Part shown: positions 31,149 through 40,405 of the stretch, piece by piece
How the letters are laid out: each line of letters starts with the position of its first letter
How positions within the stretch are numbered: the stretch's first letter is position 1
Assembly (NCBI GenBank): GCA_031257675.1
Contig: JAIROG010000049.1
Location: forward strand, 1 to 43,845
Direction: 5' to 3'
Origin: Treponema sp.
Lineage (GTDB): Bacteria > Spirochaetota > Spirochaetia > Treponematales > Breznakiellaceae
DNA length: 43,845 nucleotides
Notes under the pieces: model-generated
Database searches by the model: none
The model's input: only the letters and a program-made list of their open reading frames with translations
Told to the model about the DNA's origin: nothing
Program-made: the position numbers and the translations under genes

Positions 31149-31790
31149 TTACATCTCTTGCAGGGCGTTATAGCAAACGCCCGCTTGAAGCGTCATGTGT
31201 CTTTGTTTCGCCAACTCGCCTACGCTCATTATTGCGTAGCCCCGCAAACGGAGCGCATTGACAATGACCGGCAAGGCGGCGCGGGTTTTCTCATACGGCT
31301 CATGAAGCAGGATGACACCGCCGTCCTTCGCCGAGGACAGCACGTTTTCCACTATGTTCGCCTCGTCCACGGCTTCTTCCCAATCATGCCCGATGACATC
31401 ACACCCGACAACCGGCATGTTCATGTTCATGGCGGCCTTGAACACGGACTCGCTGTAGGAAACGTACGGCACGCGAATGAAGGGAGGCTTCTTGCCGGCG
31501 ACCTCAACAATGGCGCCTTCCGCCTGTTTGAAATTCCTGTATATCGCCTCTTCCTCAAGCTCATTCATATATACATGATCATACGAATGATTGCCAATCT
31601 CATGTCCGGCGTCCGCTATAGCCTTCGCTTCATTGGGAAAAACGCGGATGCGTTCTCCGCATAGAAAAAAAGTGGCGCATACCTGCAATTCTCTCAGGAT
31701 TGCAAGCAGTTTGCCTGTTGTTGAATCGGGTCCATCGTCAAAGGTAAGCGCTATACATTTGTCAGCTTTATCAGCTTTGCCAACTATCAT
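31149..31790 (-). CDS. NodB-type polysaccharide deacetylase
   Basis: ATG 31790 has AGAGG 4 bp upstream; an ATG at 31805 is possible. The 213-residue NodB domain has CIALTFDDGPDSTTGKLLAI (metal Asp pair), GHEIGNHSYDHVYMNEL (two His), FIRVPYVSYSESVF and GGVILLHEP (base His). It removes N- or O-acetyl groups from polymers such as peptidoglycan, chitin or acetylated xylan. No signal peptide is present, so it may be cytoplasmic or exported in another way. It lies 91 bp after xylA on the same strand. Confidence 0.82.
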   Translation of the reverse strand: MIVGKADKADKCIALTFDDGPDSTTGKLLAILRELQVCATFFLCGERIRVFPNEAKAIADAGHEIGNHSYDHVYMNELEEEAIYRNFKQAEGAIVEVAGKKPPFIRVPYVSYSESVFKAAMNMNMPVVGCDVIGHDWEEAVDEANIVENVLSSAKDGGVILLHEPYEKTRAALPVIVNALRLRGYAIMSVGELAKQRHMTLQAGVCYNALQEM

Positions 31791-31881
31791 TGCGCCTCTA
31801 TACATGAAACAGGCGATGACGCAAGACTGCCTTGCGCCCCGCCCATAAAGGATGCGCCTTTTCAGGCGGACTCCTTCAATC

Positions 31882-33222
31882 TTATTTTCCCAACACAATA
31901 TCAGAAAGGATGTTCTCGTACAGTTCCTGTTTGCCGCTTGTCCACCCAACCTTGCCGTAATCCTTTGCAAGAGCCGCGATCGCTTCAAGGGTAAGCTCGC
32001 CCTTCTCGAATTTCGCGCCATCGCCTGAATCAAAGGACGCATACCGTTCCTTGAGCAGTTTCGGAAGCCGCCCGTCTTCAAGGATCGTGACCGCTTTTTC
32101 AAGACCGTAGGCAAAGCTGTCCATACCGCCGATGTGCGCGATAAACAAGTCTTCGGGATCTACAGAGTTGCGCCGAATTTTCGCGTCAAAGTTGAGGCCG
32201 CCGGTTTTGAAGCCGCCCATACGAAGAATGGCAAGCATCGCCTGGGTTGTCTCGTATGCGCTTGACGGAAATTGATCCGTGTCCCAGCCGTTGCGAGGTT
32301 CGCCGCGGTTTGCGTCCACGGACCCGAGCATGTCGTTGTCAACGCACACGTTCAGTTCGTGGGCGAAATCGTGTCCAGCAAGCTCCGCGTGATTCGCTTC
32401 AATGTTGAGTTTAAAGTCCTTGTCAAGACCGTGTGCGCGGAGAAAGCCGATGACGGTTTCGGAATCAAAGTCGTACTGGTGTTTGGTGGGTTCCATAGGC
32501 TTCGGTTCGATGTAAAAACACCCCGTAAAGCCTTGTTTGCGTCCATAATCGCGGGCAATGGTGAGAAGCCTTGCGAGATGCTCTTTCTCGCGTTTCATAT
32601 CGGTGTTAAGCAGGCTCATGTAGCCTTCACGCCCACCCCAGAAAGTGTAGCCCTGCCCTCCCAGTTTAATGGTTCCGTCAATGGCGTTCTTCACCTGATT
32701 CGCGGCGAGGGCGACCACAGCAAATTCAGGATTGGTTGCCGCGCCATTCATAAAGCGGGGATTGGTGAACGTATTGGCGGTTCCCCAGAGCAGTTTCACG
32801 CTGGTCGAATCCTGACGTTTTTTCAGTTCGTCAATGACAGCGGCAAGATTTTTCGCGGACTCGTCCGGGTCCTTGCCTTCAGGCGCAATGTCACGGTCGT
32901 GCCACGCATAAAATTCCGCGCCGATCTTGGTGATGAACTCAAACGCCGCGTCAGCCTTGTTCACCGCGTTCCGCAAGGGGTCATCGCTGGAATTCCACGA
33001 GAAAAGATGGGTCGCCGCGCCGAAAGGATCCGCCCCGTCGCCGCAGAAGCTGTGCCAGTATGCGATGGCAAACCGGAGCCAGTCCTTCATTTTCTTGCCG
33101 CGCACAACTTTTTCCGCGTCGTAATATTTAAATGCAAGCGGATTTTTGGAAGCCGCTCCCTCAAATGGAATTTTCCCAATACCGGGAAAATATTCCTTGT
33201 TGCCGATAAAATAATTCGCCAT
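31882..33222 (-). CDS. xylA: xylose isomerase
   Basis: 446 residues with AAAGGAG before ATG 33222. Hallmarks are [36 protein letters not shown] (catalytic His/Asp), [60 protein letters not shown] (metal Glu) and [20 protein letters not shown]. It converts D-xylose to D-xylulose. It follows xylB in the same direction with a 193-bp gap. Confidence 0.95.
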   Translation of the reverse strand: MANYFIGNKEYFPGIGKIPFEGAASKNPLAFKYYDAEKVVRGKKMKDWLRFAIAYWHSFCGDGADPFGAATHLFSWNSSDDPLRNAVNKADAAFEFITKIGAEFYAWHDRDIAPEGKDPDESAKNLAAVIDELKKRQDSTSVKLLWGTANTFTNPRFMNGAATNPEFAVVALAANQVKNAIDGTIKLGGQGYTFWGGREGYMSLLNTDMKREKEHLARLLTIARDYGRKQGFTGCFYIEPKPMEPTKHQYDFDSETVIGFLRAHGLDKDFKLNIEANHAELAGHDFAHELNVCVDNDMLGSVDANRGEPRNGWDTDQFPSSAYETTQAMLAILRMGGFKTGGLNFDAKIRRNSVDPEDLFIAHIGGMDSFAYGLEKAVTILEDGRLPKLLKERYASFDSGDGAKFEKGELTLEAIAALAKDYGKVGWTSGKQELYENILSDIVLGK

Positions 33223-33415
33223 AAAAGGTCTCCTTTGCTAATAAAGCTCTGTATAAGGCCGCTTCAAACACGCCATCAGGCGGCGTCTGATGCGGCGGTT
33301 TTGGAACACGTTCACATGACTATCGCCTGAGACGCCGCTTTCGATCCGCTCGAAAAGCCTCCCTCGCCAGTCTTCCTGCCGCCGGACAGCGGCAATCAAA
33401 AAACAAACAGCCTGT

Positions 33416-34903
33416 TCATTTATAAAGCGGCGCCAGCGCTTTCAAATACGTGTTGTAGCCGGCGTACGCCTTGTCGTACTTTGCCGCGGTTCCAGCGTCA
33501 GGCGCAATATTTTCATCTTCCCGAATATGGATATGCTCATCGGCTAACTCGGCGATGCCCACGCTCTTGCCCTCCAGTTTGAGCAGGCACCACAACGCCT
33601 GAATCGCGCCGCCCATTGCGGCGGCTTCCGGGCTTATGGGACGCTTTACGGGCAGATTCATAATGTCCGTAGCCATCTGCCGCCACAGCGGGCTTTTGCT
33701 CCCGCCACCCGTGATTCTGATTTCCCGCGCCTTGAAGCCAAGCGCCTGAAACGCCTCAAGCCCAATCCTCATGCCGAATATGGCGGACTCAAGCGCGGCG
33801 CGGGCTATGTTCTCTCGTGAACAATTCGCCGCAGTTATGCCCATAACGCTCGCCTTGGCATTCGGAAGGTTGGGCGTACGCTCGCCGTTAAAAAAGGGCA
33901 GGAACACCACGCCGTTCGCGCCAGCCGGAGCTTTCGCCGCCAATGCGTCGAATTCTTTTACGTCAAGAGCGAAGAGTTTCCGCGCTTCTTCCGAGGCGAC
34001 CGTACAGTTCATCGTACATAAAAGAGGCAGATAACCGCCTGTCGAGGAATTGAAGCCGGAAAGCCCATTTTTAGGATCCGCCAATGGGACATCCGAATAA
34101 CCGAACAACGTACCCGATGTGCCGAGGCTCATGGTAAGAAAGCCGTCTCTCACGGTACCGGAGCCGATAGCGCCCATCATATTGTCGCCGCCGCCAGAGG
34201 AAACGGGAATCCCCGCCGGAATTCCAAACCGCGCCGCCGCTTTTTCCGTAACAAAGCCGTTCGGTTCATCGGAAGCTATAAGGGGCGGCAATAAATCAAG
34301 CAGCCTTTCGTCAATAATGGCGCACATTTTCTTTGACCATGTACGGGTCTTGCCGTTAAAGACAGCCGTACCAGAGGCGTCGCCGCATTCGGTCTTGTAT
34401 GCGCCAGTGAACATATAGTTGAGGTAATCGTGCGGCAACATGATATACCGCAACTTGGCGAAAGCTTCCGGTTTGCGCCGTTTGAGCCATAGGATCTTCG
34501 GCGCCGTGAATCCCGGCAACATCAGGTTGCACACCTCGGCAATAACGGCGTCATCTCCCCCCGCCGCTTCCGTGATGATGCGACATTCTTCGACTGTGGA
34601 GGTGTCGTTCCACAGCTTCACGTTGTACAGCGGCTTGCCGTTCCCATCAAGCGGCGCAAATCCATGCTGATGGCCTGAAATTCCAATTGCCGCTATGCTG
34701 TTTTTATCAGCTATGGGAAGAGAGGCAAAACATTTTTCCACAGCGGCATCGTACCACTCGGTTTTCTGCTCGCGTGTGCCATCGTTTTCGGCGATGAGAT
34801 CAATAGGTTCCTGAAAACTTGAAATGATCCTATGCGCTTCCCAGTCGTAGAGCGCCACCTTGACGCTCTGAGTTCCCATGTCTATTCCCGCTATTGTTTT
34901 CAT
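33416..34903 (-). CDS. xylB: xylulokinase
   Basis: 495 residues of the FGGY kinase family: IAGIDMGTQSVKVALYDWE (phosphate 1), AIGISGHQHGFAPLDGNGKP, VKLWNDTSTVEE, PVSSGGGDNMMGAIGSGTV, FLTMSLGTSGTLFGYSD and EIRITGGGSKSPLWRQMATD. It phosphorylates D-xylulose for the pentose phosphate pathway. It is separated from the sugar importer genes by a degenerate insertion. Confidence 0.93.
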   Translation of the reverse strand: MKTIAGIDMGTQSVKVALYDWEAHRIISSFQEPIDLIAENDGTREQKTEWYDAAVEKCFASLPIADKNSIAAIGISGHQHGFAPLDGNGKPLYNVKLWNDTSTVEECRIITEAAGGDDAVIAEVCNLMLPGFTAPKILWLKRRKPEAFAKLRYIMLPHDYLNYMFTGAYKTECGDASGTAVFNGKTRTWSKKMCAIIDERLLDLLPPLIASDEPNGFVTEKAAARFGIPAGIPVSSGGGDNMMGAIGSGTVRDGFLTMSLGTSGTLFGYSDVPLADPKNGLSGFNSSTGGYLPLLCTMNCTVASEEARKLFALDVKEFDALAAKAPAGANGVVFLPFFNGERTPNLPNAKASVMGITAANCSRENIARAALESAIFGMRIGLEAFQALGFKAREIRITGGGSKSPLWRQMATDIMNLPVKRPISPEAAAMGGAIQALWCLLKLEGKSVGIAELADEHIHIREDENIAPDAGTAAKYDKAYAGYNTYLKALAPLYK

Positions 34904-34916
34904 ATTACTTTTATTC

Positions 34917-35037
34917 CTTGAGCATTATGTAGAGAGGGTACTATAATTTCATACTATCGTAAAATCGGTAATATTCCCTATCGCCCCAAACCAACTTTCC
35001 TGCGGGTATACGCCTCGTAGGAAACCGCGAGAAGGAG
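34917..35037 (-). repeat. diverged direct repeat, copy 1 (duplicated permease 3' end)
   Basis: This ~121-bp stretch matches 35731-35855 at roughly 75-80 percent by eye. It codes a second permease tail (LLLAVSYEAYTRRKVGLG) with the same downstream bases, at the xylB side of the inserted Rpn fragment. Confidence 0.6.
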
Positions 35038-35099
35038 GGCGCCAACGCCTGATTCCGCATCTCCGGACTTCTTTCAAACACTCTTTCCAACGCGGCTTC

Positions 35100-35582
35100 A
35101 TTTGCTCTTCAAGCGCTTTGATCAAGCATTTTCAACGTTTCCATCTCATAATCATAACAGCCTTTCACGGAAAATTCAAGCCGCAACGCCATCGTCTTGT
35201 CCTCGTCGATTTGCGCCTCCAGCAAATACGCCTCATTTCCAACCGCAAGAATGACATCTAAAATGATCTTCTCCAGCTTGCCGCTCCACGCGCTCGCGCT
35301 TTCAGACGGCAGGAATGGACGGCGCTGCTGTCAGGTGAATGGCTTTTCCCAAACAGCCCATTGATAGCATACGCCTCCGCCTGAGGACCCGCATCCTTCA
35401 GCGTATAGTTGAACAGCAGTCCGGATAACCGCGTAGTCTCGCGCCCCGCCTTCCGCGATTTCCCCTTTCCCTTGCCGCCGTGTATAGCCCGCCTTTTTCA
35501 AGTCATTGTATCGGCGATTATATGCCATTAGCATATTCAGCGAATGTTTTTTAGATCCCCCCATGTCGCAAGGAACTGGCAA
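35100..35582 (-). pseudogene. Rpn/PD-(D/E)XK family transposase-associated protein, fragment
   Basis: In one frame GLLFNYTLKDAGPQAEAYA and INGLFGKSHSPDS match the N-terminus of the Rpn-like family, which also occurs broken at 40406-41350. Further on the minus strand, degraded pieces corresponding to the QID/EYG and DYEMETLKMLD regions can be seen out of frame. It carries at least two frameshifts and no complete catalytic core. Confidence 0.55.
35372..35449 (-). repeat. 78-bp repeat, copy 1 (Rpn N-terminal codons)
   Basis: Matches 40289-40366 with two mismatches seen by eye, codes part of the Rpn N-terminus, and shows recent shared origin of two Rpn fragments 4.9 kb apart. Confidence 0.75.
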
Positions 35583-35656
35583 TTCTCTCCAAGAGCCTGT
35601 TCCAGAATTAACTCAAATGCAACGCGCGTTTTGGAGCAAGCTCAAATATATAAAGA

Positions 35657-35682
35657 AAAACCCCGCCGCAGAGCGGGGTTTT
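35657..35682 (-). terminator. terminator downstream of the sugar importer genes
   Basis: AAAACCCCGC (35657-35666) pairs with GCGGGGTTTT (35673-35682); on the minus strand the stem runs into TTTTTCTTTATA. It lies 117 bp after the permease stop and should separate the importer genes from xylB. Confidence 0.65.
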
Positions 35683-35730
35683 AGAATTGCGCACTGTGCG
35701 CCTTGCGCGTGCATTACAGACTCTTTTGCC

Positions 35731-35855
35731 CTTTGAGCATCGAGTATGTAGAGAGTGCGCTATAACTCCAATGATCGTAAAACCGGCAATTCTCTCTATC
35801 ACCCCAAACCAGTTTTCCGGCGGGTATACACATCGTAGAAGACCGCGAGAAGGAG
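35731..35855 (-). repeat. diverged direct repeat, copy 2 (original permease 3' end)
   Basis: It contains the last codons and stop of the importer permease (YTRRKTGLG) and about 70 bp beyond. Copy 1 is at 34917-35037. Confidence 0.6.
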
Positions 35856-36983
35856 AATGACCGCCTTGACGACGTACTGCCAGTGCGCCCCCAGATTCAT
35901 CAATGACATGCCGTTGTTGATTGCCGCCATGACCAAGCCGCCGACAATGACGCCAACCACCGTGCCGATGCCTCCGGATGCGGAAACGCCGCCGATATAA
36001 CAGGCCGCAATGGCATCCATCTCAAACATATTGCCGGCTTGGGGCAAGGCGCTGTTCATATAGCCTGTGGAAACAACAGCGGCAAGACCGGTCAATCCGC
36101 CCATAATACAGTACACGGTAAAGGAAACCATTTCCGAGTTGATGCCGGAAAGTTTGGCAGAACGGGCGTTGCCGCCTACCGCATAGATGTAACGCCCCAG
36201 AACGGTGTTTCTCATCATATAATTAAACGCAAAAATGGCGATGCCCAGCGCCGCTACGACAATCGGGAGTCCGCGGTACGTGGCAAAACGCTGGCACAAC
36301 GCCATAACCAGAACGGAAATAAGAACGAGCTTCGCCACAAAGAGTGGAGCCGGAATAACTTCAAAGTTATTGCGCTTTTTGTCGCCCCGTGAAATAATTT
36401 CCATGATGATGAACACGACAACAATGAAAAACCCTATGACAAGCGGCGTCAAGTCTACACCACCGGCATACAGATTCGGGAAGAAACCGGATGCCAATTG
36501 CTTGTACCCTTCGTCTTTCAGAGAGATGGGACTGATATTGGTAATGATGTACGTCAACCCTCTGAAAAGGAGCATACCCGCCAGCGTAACGATGAACGCG
36601 GGAATCTGCAAAACGGCGATCCACAAGCCCTGAAACGCGCCGATAGCCACGCCCGCGATCAAAGAAATAATCACTGTGGGAACCATGCCTATGCCGGTAT
36701 TGTACAGCATGGCGCTTATCGCCCCGACAAAGGCGCACACCGATCCGACCGACAGGTCAATGCCGCCGATGATAATCACCTGAACCATGCCTGTGGCAAG
36801 AATCAACACATAACCGTACTGAATAAAAATATTGGTAAAATTGCGGGAATTGAGATTGGTTCCCCGTGTCAGCGCGGCAAAGACAATCATAATCAGCGCC
36901 AGCATCAGGAACATCGAATAGCTCCTGATATTGGTCTTAATCAATCCGCCGACGCTGGTTTTCTGTTTCTGTATATCACTCAT
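35799..36983 (-). CDS. multiple-monosaccharide ABC transporter permease (MmsB/GguB/XylH type)
   Basis: AGGAGAG precedes ATG 36983. The 394-residue protein has about ten helices and the family marks MVQVIIIGGIDLSVGSVCAF (near TM3), IPAFIVTLAGMLLFRGLTYI, MRNTVLGRYIYAVGGNARSA and GGVSASGGIGTVVGVIVGGL. It forms the membrane channel for xylose and related sugars with the adjacent ATPase and binding protein. The gene starts 27 bp after the ATPase stop. Confidence 0.88.
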   Translation of the reverse strand: MSDIQKQKTSVGGLIKTNIRSYSMFLMLALIMIVFAALTRGTNLNSRNFTNIFIQYGYVLILATGMVQVIIIGGIDLSVGSVCAFVGAISAMLYNTGIGMVPTVIISLIAGVAIGAFQGLWIAVLQIPAFIVTLAGMLLFRGLTYIITNISPISLKDEGYKQLASGFFPNLYAGGVDLTPLVIGFFIVVVFIIMEIISRGDKKRNNFEVIPAPLFVAKLVLISVLVMALCQRFATYRGLPIVVAALGIAIFAFNYMMRNTVLGRYIYAVGGNARSAKLSGINSEMVSFTVYCIMGGLTGLAAVVSTGYMNSALPQAGNMFEMDAIAACYIGGVSASGGIGTVVGVIVGGLVMAAINNGMSLMNLGAHWQYVVKAVILLLAVFYDVYTRRKTGLG

Positions 36984-37010
36984 ATTTCTCTCCTGAGATG
37001 TTGCGCGGCC

Positions 37011-38534
37011 CTAATCCAAAAGGGCAATCCGCATAATTTTTTCCTGGTCTGCCTCATCGCACGACAGTTCCCCTTTGATCTTCCCCTCGTTCATCACGTA
37101 GATTCTGTCAGCCATGCCCAGCGCTTCGGGAAGTTCCGAGCTGATTATGATGACGCTTTTGCCTTGCGCCACGAGGTTGTTGAGAATCTCGTAGATTTCC
37201 GACTTGGCGCCCACGTCAATGCCGCGAGTTGGCTCGTCTATAATAAAGATGTCCGGATCCGCAAGCAAGGCGCGGCTTACCGCCACTTTCTGCTGGTTTC
37301 CGCCGGAAAGATTTCTGACAAGCTGATTGATGGACGGCGTTTTAATGTGGAGATCGCGCCGGTATTTTTCGGCTTCCCCAATTTCCTTCGCTGCATCTAC
37401 AACGCCTAGTCTCGACAGTTTTTTCAGAGACGAAGCGGATATGTTTATCTTGACGCTCTGAATAAGGATAAGCCCCAAGGTTTTGCGATCTTCTGAGACA
37501 TAGCCCAAACCGTTGTTAAGCGCCGCGCGCGCGGATTTCAGCGCAACCCGCTTGCCATGCAGGTATAACGCACCCTCGCTGCGGAAGCCGTAAGACTGCC
37601 CGTACAGGCTCATCATCAATTCGGTGCGCCCCGCGCCCATTGGCCCGCAGAAGGCGATGATCTCGCCCTTGCGCACATGGAAGGAGGCGTCGTCCGCCAC
37701 CTTCATACTATGATACTCTGGATGGTAGACTGACCAATTCTTCACCTCCATGAGCGTCTCGCCAGGATGGGATTTCCGCTCCGGAAACCGGTGCGTTAAA
37801 TCGCGCCCAACCATGTCTCTTATGATCATCAATTCCGTCAAATTGTCTTTTTTAACATCGTACGAGGAAATGCTCTTCCCGTCCCGCAGCACCGTAACCG
37901 TATCGGCGATTTTCAGCGCTTCGTTCAGTTTATGCGAAATCATAATTGACGTGATCCCCTGTCGTTTGAACTCAAGGATCAAATCAAGGAGTTTTGAGCT
38001 TTCCTCGTCATTTAACGAAGAAGTCGGCTCATCGAGAATGAGAAGTTCAACCCGCTTGGAAAGTGCGCGCGCAATCTCTACAAGTTGCTGCTTGCCCACA
38101 CCCAGTTTGCTTACAATCGCAACCGGATTTTCTTTTAAACCGACCCTATCCAAAAATTTTTTGGATTCTTTTATGCAATGATTCCAATTGATAATGCCGC
38201 AGGTGGTTTTCATGTGGCCAAGGAAAATATTTTCATATATAGAAAGATACGGGCTGAGCGCGAGTTCCTGATGAATAATGGCAAGCCCTTCTTTCTCGCT
38301 GTCTTTAACGCTATGATAATTGGTTTCCCGGCCATTGTAGAAAACTTTGCCTTCATACGCGCCCTTGGGATACACCCCGCTGACAACACTCATCAGGGTG
38401 GATTTTCCCGCGCCGTTTTCTCCGCATAAAGAGTGAATTTCCCCTTTTTTTACCTTTAAATTGACACTATCAAGCGCCCGGACGCCGGGAAATTCCTTGG
38501 TAAGATTCTTTATCTCCAGTATATAGTCACTCAT
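37011..38534 (-). CDS. multiple-monosaccharide ABC transporter ATPase (MmsA/GguA/XylG type)
   Basis: ATG 38534 has GAGAGG 6 bp upstream. It is a tandem double ATPase: domain 1 with CGENGAGKSTLMSVVSGVYP, LGVGKQQLVEIARALSKRVE and LLILDEPTSSL; domain 2 with the family's altered Walker A GPMGAGRTELM, LSGGNQQKVAVSRALLADPD and FIIDEPTRGIDVG. It powers sugar uptake from the cytoplasmic face. It follows the binding-protein gene after a strong stem-loop. Confidence 0.9.
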   Translation of the reverse strand: MSDYILEIKNLTKEFPGVRALDSVNLKVKKGEIHSLCGENGAGKSTLMSVVSGVYPKGAYEGKVFYNGRETNYHSVKDSEKEGLAIIHQELALSPYLSIYENIFLGHMKTTCGIINWNHCIKESKKFLDRVGLKENPVAIVSKLGVGKQQLVEIARALSKRVELLILDEPTSSLNDEESSKLLDLILEFKRQGITSIMISHKLNEALKIADTVTVLRDGKSISSYDVKKDNLTELMIIRDMVGRDLTHRFPERKSHPGETLMEVKNWSVYHPEYHSMKVADDASFHVRKGEIIAFCGPMGAGRTELMMSLYGQSYGFRSEGALYLHGKRVALKSARAALNNGLGYVSEDRKTLGLILIQSVKINISASSLKKLSRLGVVDAAKEIGEAEKYRRDLHIKTPSINQLVRNLSGGNQQKVAVSRALLADPDIFIIDEPTRGIDVGAKSEIYEILNNLVAQGKSVIIISSELPEALGMADRIYVMNEGKIKGELSCDEADQEKIMRIALLD

Positions 38535-38600
38535 ATACAACCTCTCCGCAAAAATTTTAGTGCCGCAAACAATCCGCTTTACTAAAGCGCAATAAACAGA

Positions 38601-38645
38601 AGCGATCTGGTTGTAATGTAAACTGCGATTTACAACCAGATCGCT
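38601..38645 (-). promoter_or_regulatory. intercistronic stem-loop between binding-protein and ATPase genes
   Basis: AGCGATCTGGTTGTAA (38601-38616) pairs perfectly with TTACAACCAGATCGCT (38630-38645). It lies 7 bp after the binding-protein stop, has no U-run, and probably protects the upstream mRNA so that the binding protein is made in excess (inference). Confidence 0.7.
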
Positions 38646-38651
38646 ATGAGA

Positions 38652-39773
38652 TTATTTCAGGTTGTTTTGAGCTATCTCTTCCTGAGTATAGAACCCGGCG
38701 TTCACCGGATCACTCCAATTTTCCCTGTAGATGATCACCGGATCAAGAAGGTACGCTTTAACTACTTTCTTGCCAGTGTCGCCGATGCTTTCAAGCCCAA
38801 TGGAAGAAGCGAGAACCGCGCCCGGAATATTCGGCGTCGTCCCTTTTACCGCACTTTCGGCAAGAATAATCGCGGCTTCGGCAAGTTTGGTGGTGTCTTT
38901 GAATACGGTCATGTACTGCTCGCCGTTTTTAATGGACGCAGTGGAAGCGGCTTCAGCGTCCTGACCGGTAACAACCGGCAACTTGTTGGCGTATTTGGCG
39001 TCCGCTTTGCAGGCTTCAATGATCGCGCGGGCAAGCGTATCGTTCGGAGCAAGAACCGCGTCAAGCGTCACGTCCTTCGCGTCGCCGTTCAGCAGGTTTT
39101 CCATGCGGGTTTTGGCAACGGACGCCTGCCAGTTCTCAGTGGCGATACGCTGGAAATTCGCCGTGTCTTTTGAGGTCTTGGGATAGGGTCCAACGACAAT
39201 GAGAGCGCCGCTTTCAACATAGGGGTTAAGCGCGCTCATTGCGCCGTCATAGAAAAAGAAGGCGTTGCCGTCTGTGGGAGAACCGGCAAAAAGAGTGATG
39301 TACTTGGGAGCGGCGGCGGTGGCGCTCTTGAGATCCAAACCCTTCTCAATTCCCTGCCCCTGAAGCTGACCGACTTTGAAATTATTAAAGGTGATATAGT
39401 AGTCATAATCAGCGGACTCCGGAATGATGCGGTCGTACGCAATAACCGTAACCTTGTCACGGGCGGCGTCCGCAACAGCGGCGGCCACGCCGTCATTCAC
39501 GCAACCGACAACGATGGCTTTCGCGCCTTGGGTAAGGAAGTTCTGAATCTGCGTGTTCTGCATGTTTTGATCCGCATTGGCATACTGATCCTGCGCGCGG
39601 AATCCTCTCGCTTCGGCAAACTTCTTGAGAGAAGCGCCGTCCTTTATCCAGCGCATCACATGGGTTTCTGGCATAGCGATGCCAATAAGCGTACCGCCAG
39701 CGGCGCCGCATCCCGCAAAAACCGTACCAGCGACAAGAATAGCCGCCGCTGCGGCAAACGATGATTTTCTCAT
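38652..39773 (-). CDS. multiple-sugar-binding lipoprotein (ChvE/XylF type)
   Basis: ATG 39773 has GGAGG 7 bp upstream. The lipoprotein signal ends VFAGC. The periplasmic-binding fold follows (LIGIAMPETHVMRWIKDGAS, YANADQNMQNTQIQNFLTQG, KAIVVGCVNDGVAAAV, VIAYDRIIPESADYDYYITF, LDAVLAPNDTLARAIIEAC, KLPVVTGQDAEAASTASIKN). It captures xylose, glucose, galactose or similar sugars and, in relatives, can also signal to chemotaxis. It is the first gene of the importer operon, whose promoter lies about 400 bp upstream. Confidence 0.9.
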   Translation of the reverse strand: MRKSSFAAAAAILVAGTVFAGCGAAGGTLIGIAMPETHVMRWIKDGASLKKFAEARGFRAQDQYANADQNMQNTQIQNFLTQGAKAIVVGCVNDGVAAAVADAARDKVTVIAYDRIIPESADYDYYITFNNFKVGQLQGQGIEKGLDLKSATAAAPKYITLFAGSPTDGNAFFFYDGAMSALNPYVESGALIVVGPYPKTSKDTANFQRIATENWQASVAKTRMENLLNGDAKDVTLDAVLAPNDTLARAIIEACKADAKYANKLPVVTGQDAEAASTASIKNGEQYMTVFKDTTKLAEAAIILAESAVKGTTPNIPGAVLASSIGLESIGDTGKKVVKAYLLDPVIIYRENWSDPVNAGFYTQEEIAQNNLK

Positions 39774-40028
39774 TTTTTTCCTCCAAAATAAAACTTCTAT
39801 ATTAGCCGCCCATGCGGGCAAGTCTCCCATGTTACCCGATCCGTCTGTGAATCCCGCGCACAGCCATTGACTAGCGGCGTCTCCTTTCCGCATGCGCCGG
39901 ACGCATACAGGGCGCGGCGCAAAAAACTGCCCCAGAGTCTGAGGAAACGGGCGAAAATATGCCGGCGCTTGCGTCAACGCTTGCCGGCTTGCTTGTATAG
40001 TGGTTGTTTTTCTTTCTGGTGTAAAAAG

Positions 40029-40121
40029 TTACTTTAAGAGAATATGGGGGGGGGGGGGGAATCTGCCGGACACACGTGCATTGGCGGCGGCGCGGCTATT
40101 CACATAGTACGTCTCTTTCAT
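40029..40121 (-). other. possible upstream mini-ORF with a C14 tract
   Basis: In the long leader of the sugar importer operon ATG 40121 opens a 30-codon frame (MKETYYVNSRAAANARVSGR, then FPPPPHILLK) that runs across 14 consecutive C (40046-40059 on the plus strand is G14). The frame downstream depends on the tract length. The ribosome site is weak, so translation is uncertain. Confidence 0.3.
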
Positions 40122-40171
40122 TTCTTGCTTTATGCAACACTCCTTTTAACAGTTTTGATATTATTCCAAAA

Positions 40172-40200
40172 ATGCTATATCCTTTCCGGTTGGTTGTCAA
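40172..40200 (-). promoter_or_regulatory. promoter of the sugar importer operon
   Basis: TTGACA (40195-40200) and TAGCAT (40172-40177) are 17 bp apart on the minus strand. The transcript would carry a leader of nearly 400 nt before ATG 39773, in which I see no known riboswitch. Confidence 0.6.
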
Positions 40201-40288
40201 GCGTTATTTTTAAATTTTTTCGCTGTTTTTTCAAAAGAATGAACCGCCAGCAGCGCTGAAGCTAACTTTGCGGTTTGGCGGAGGCGCG

Positions 40289-40366
40289 CGCCTCCGCCTG
40301 AGGACCCGCCTCCTTCAGCGTATAGTTGAACAGCAGTCCGGACAACCGCGTAGTCTCGCGCCCCGC
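40289..40366 (-). repeat. 78-bp repeat, copy 2 (Rpn N-terminal codons)
   Basis: Two mismatches to 35372-35449. Here the frame GLLFNYTLKEAGPQAEA breaks off at about 40285, so this is a third separate Rpn N-terminal fragment, next to the 3' end of the Rpn pseudogene at 40406-41350. Confidence 0.7.
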
Positions 40367-40405
40367 ATTTCAGCGGGGGTTAAGCTTGCTATTTGCGCGG
40401 GCGCG

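Noticed and set aside
32272-33330. A 352-codon plus-strand open frame opposite xylA
   Set aside because: It is a shadow of xylA; no independent motif or ribosome site.
35657-35682. The GC-rich hairpin as an IS200/IS605 end
   Set aside because: It is flanked by A and T runs as in a terminator, and no transposase or target motif adjoins it.
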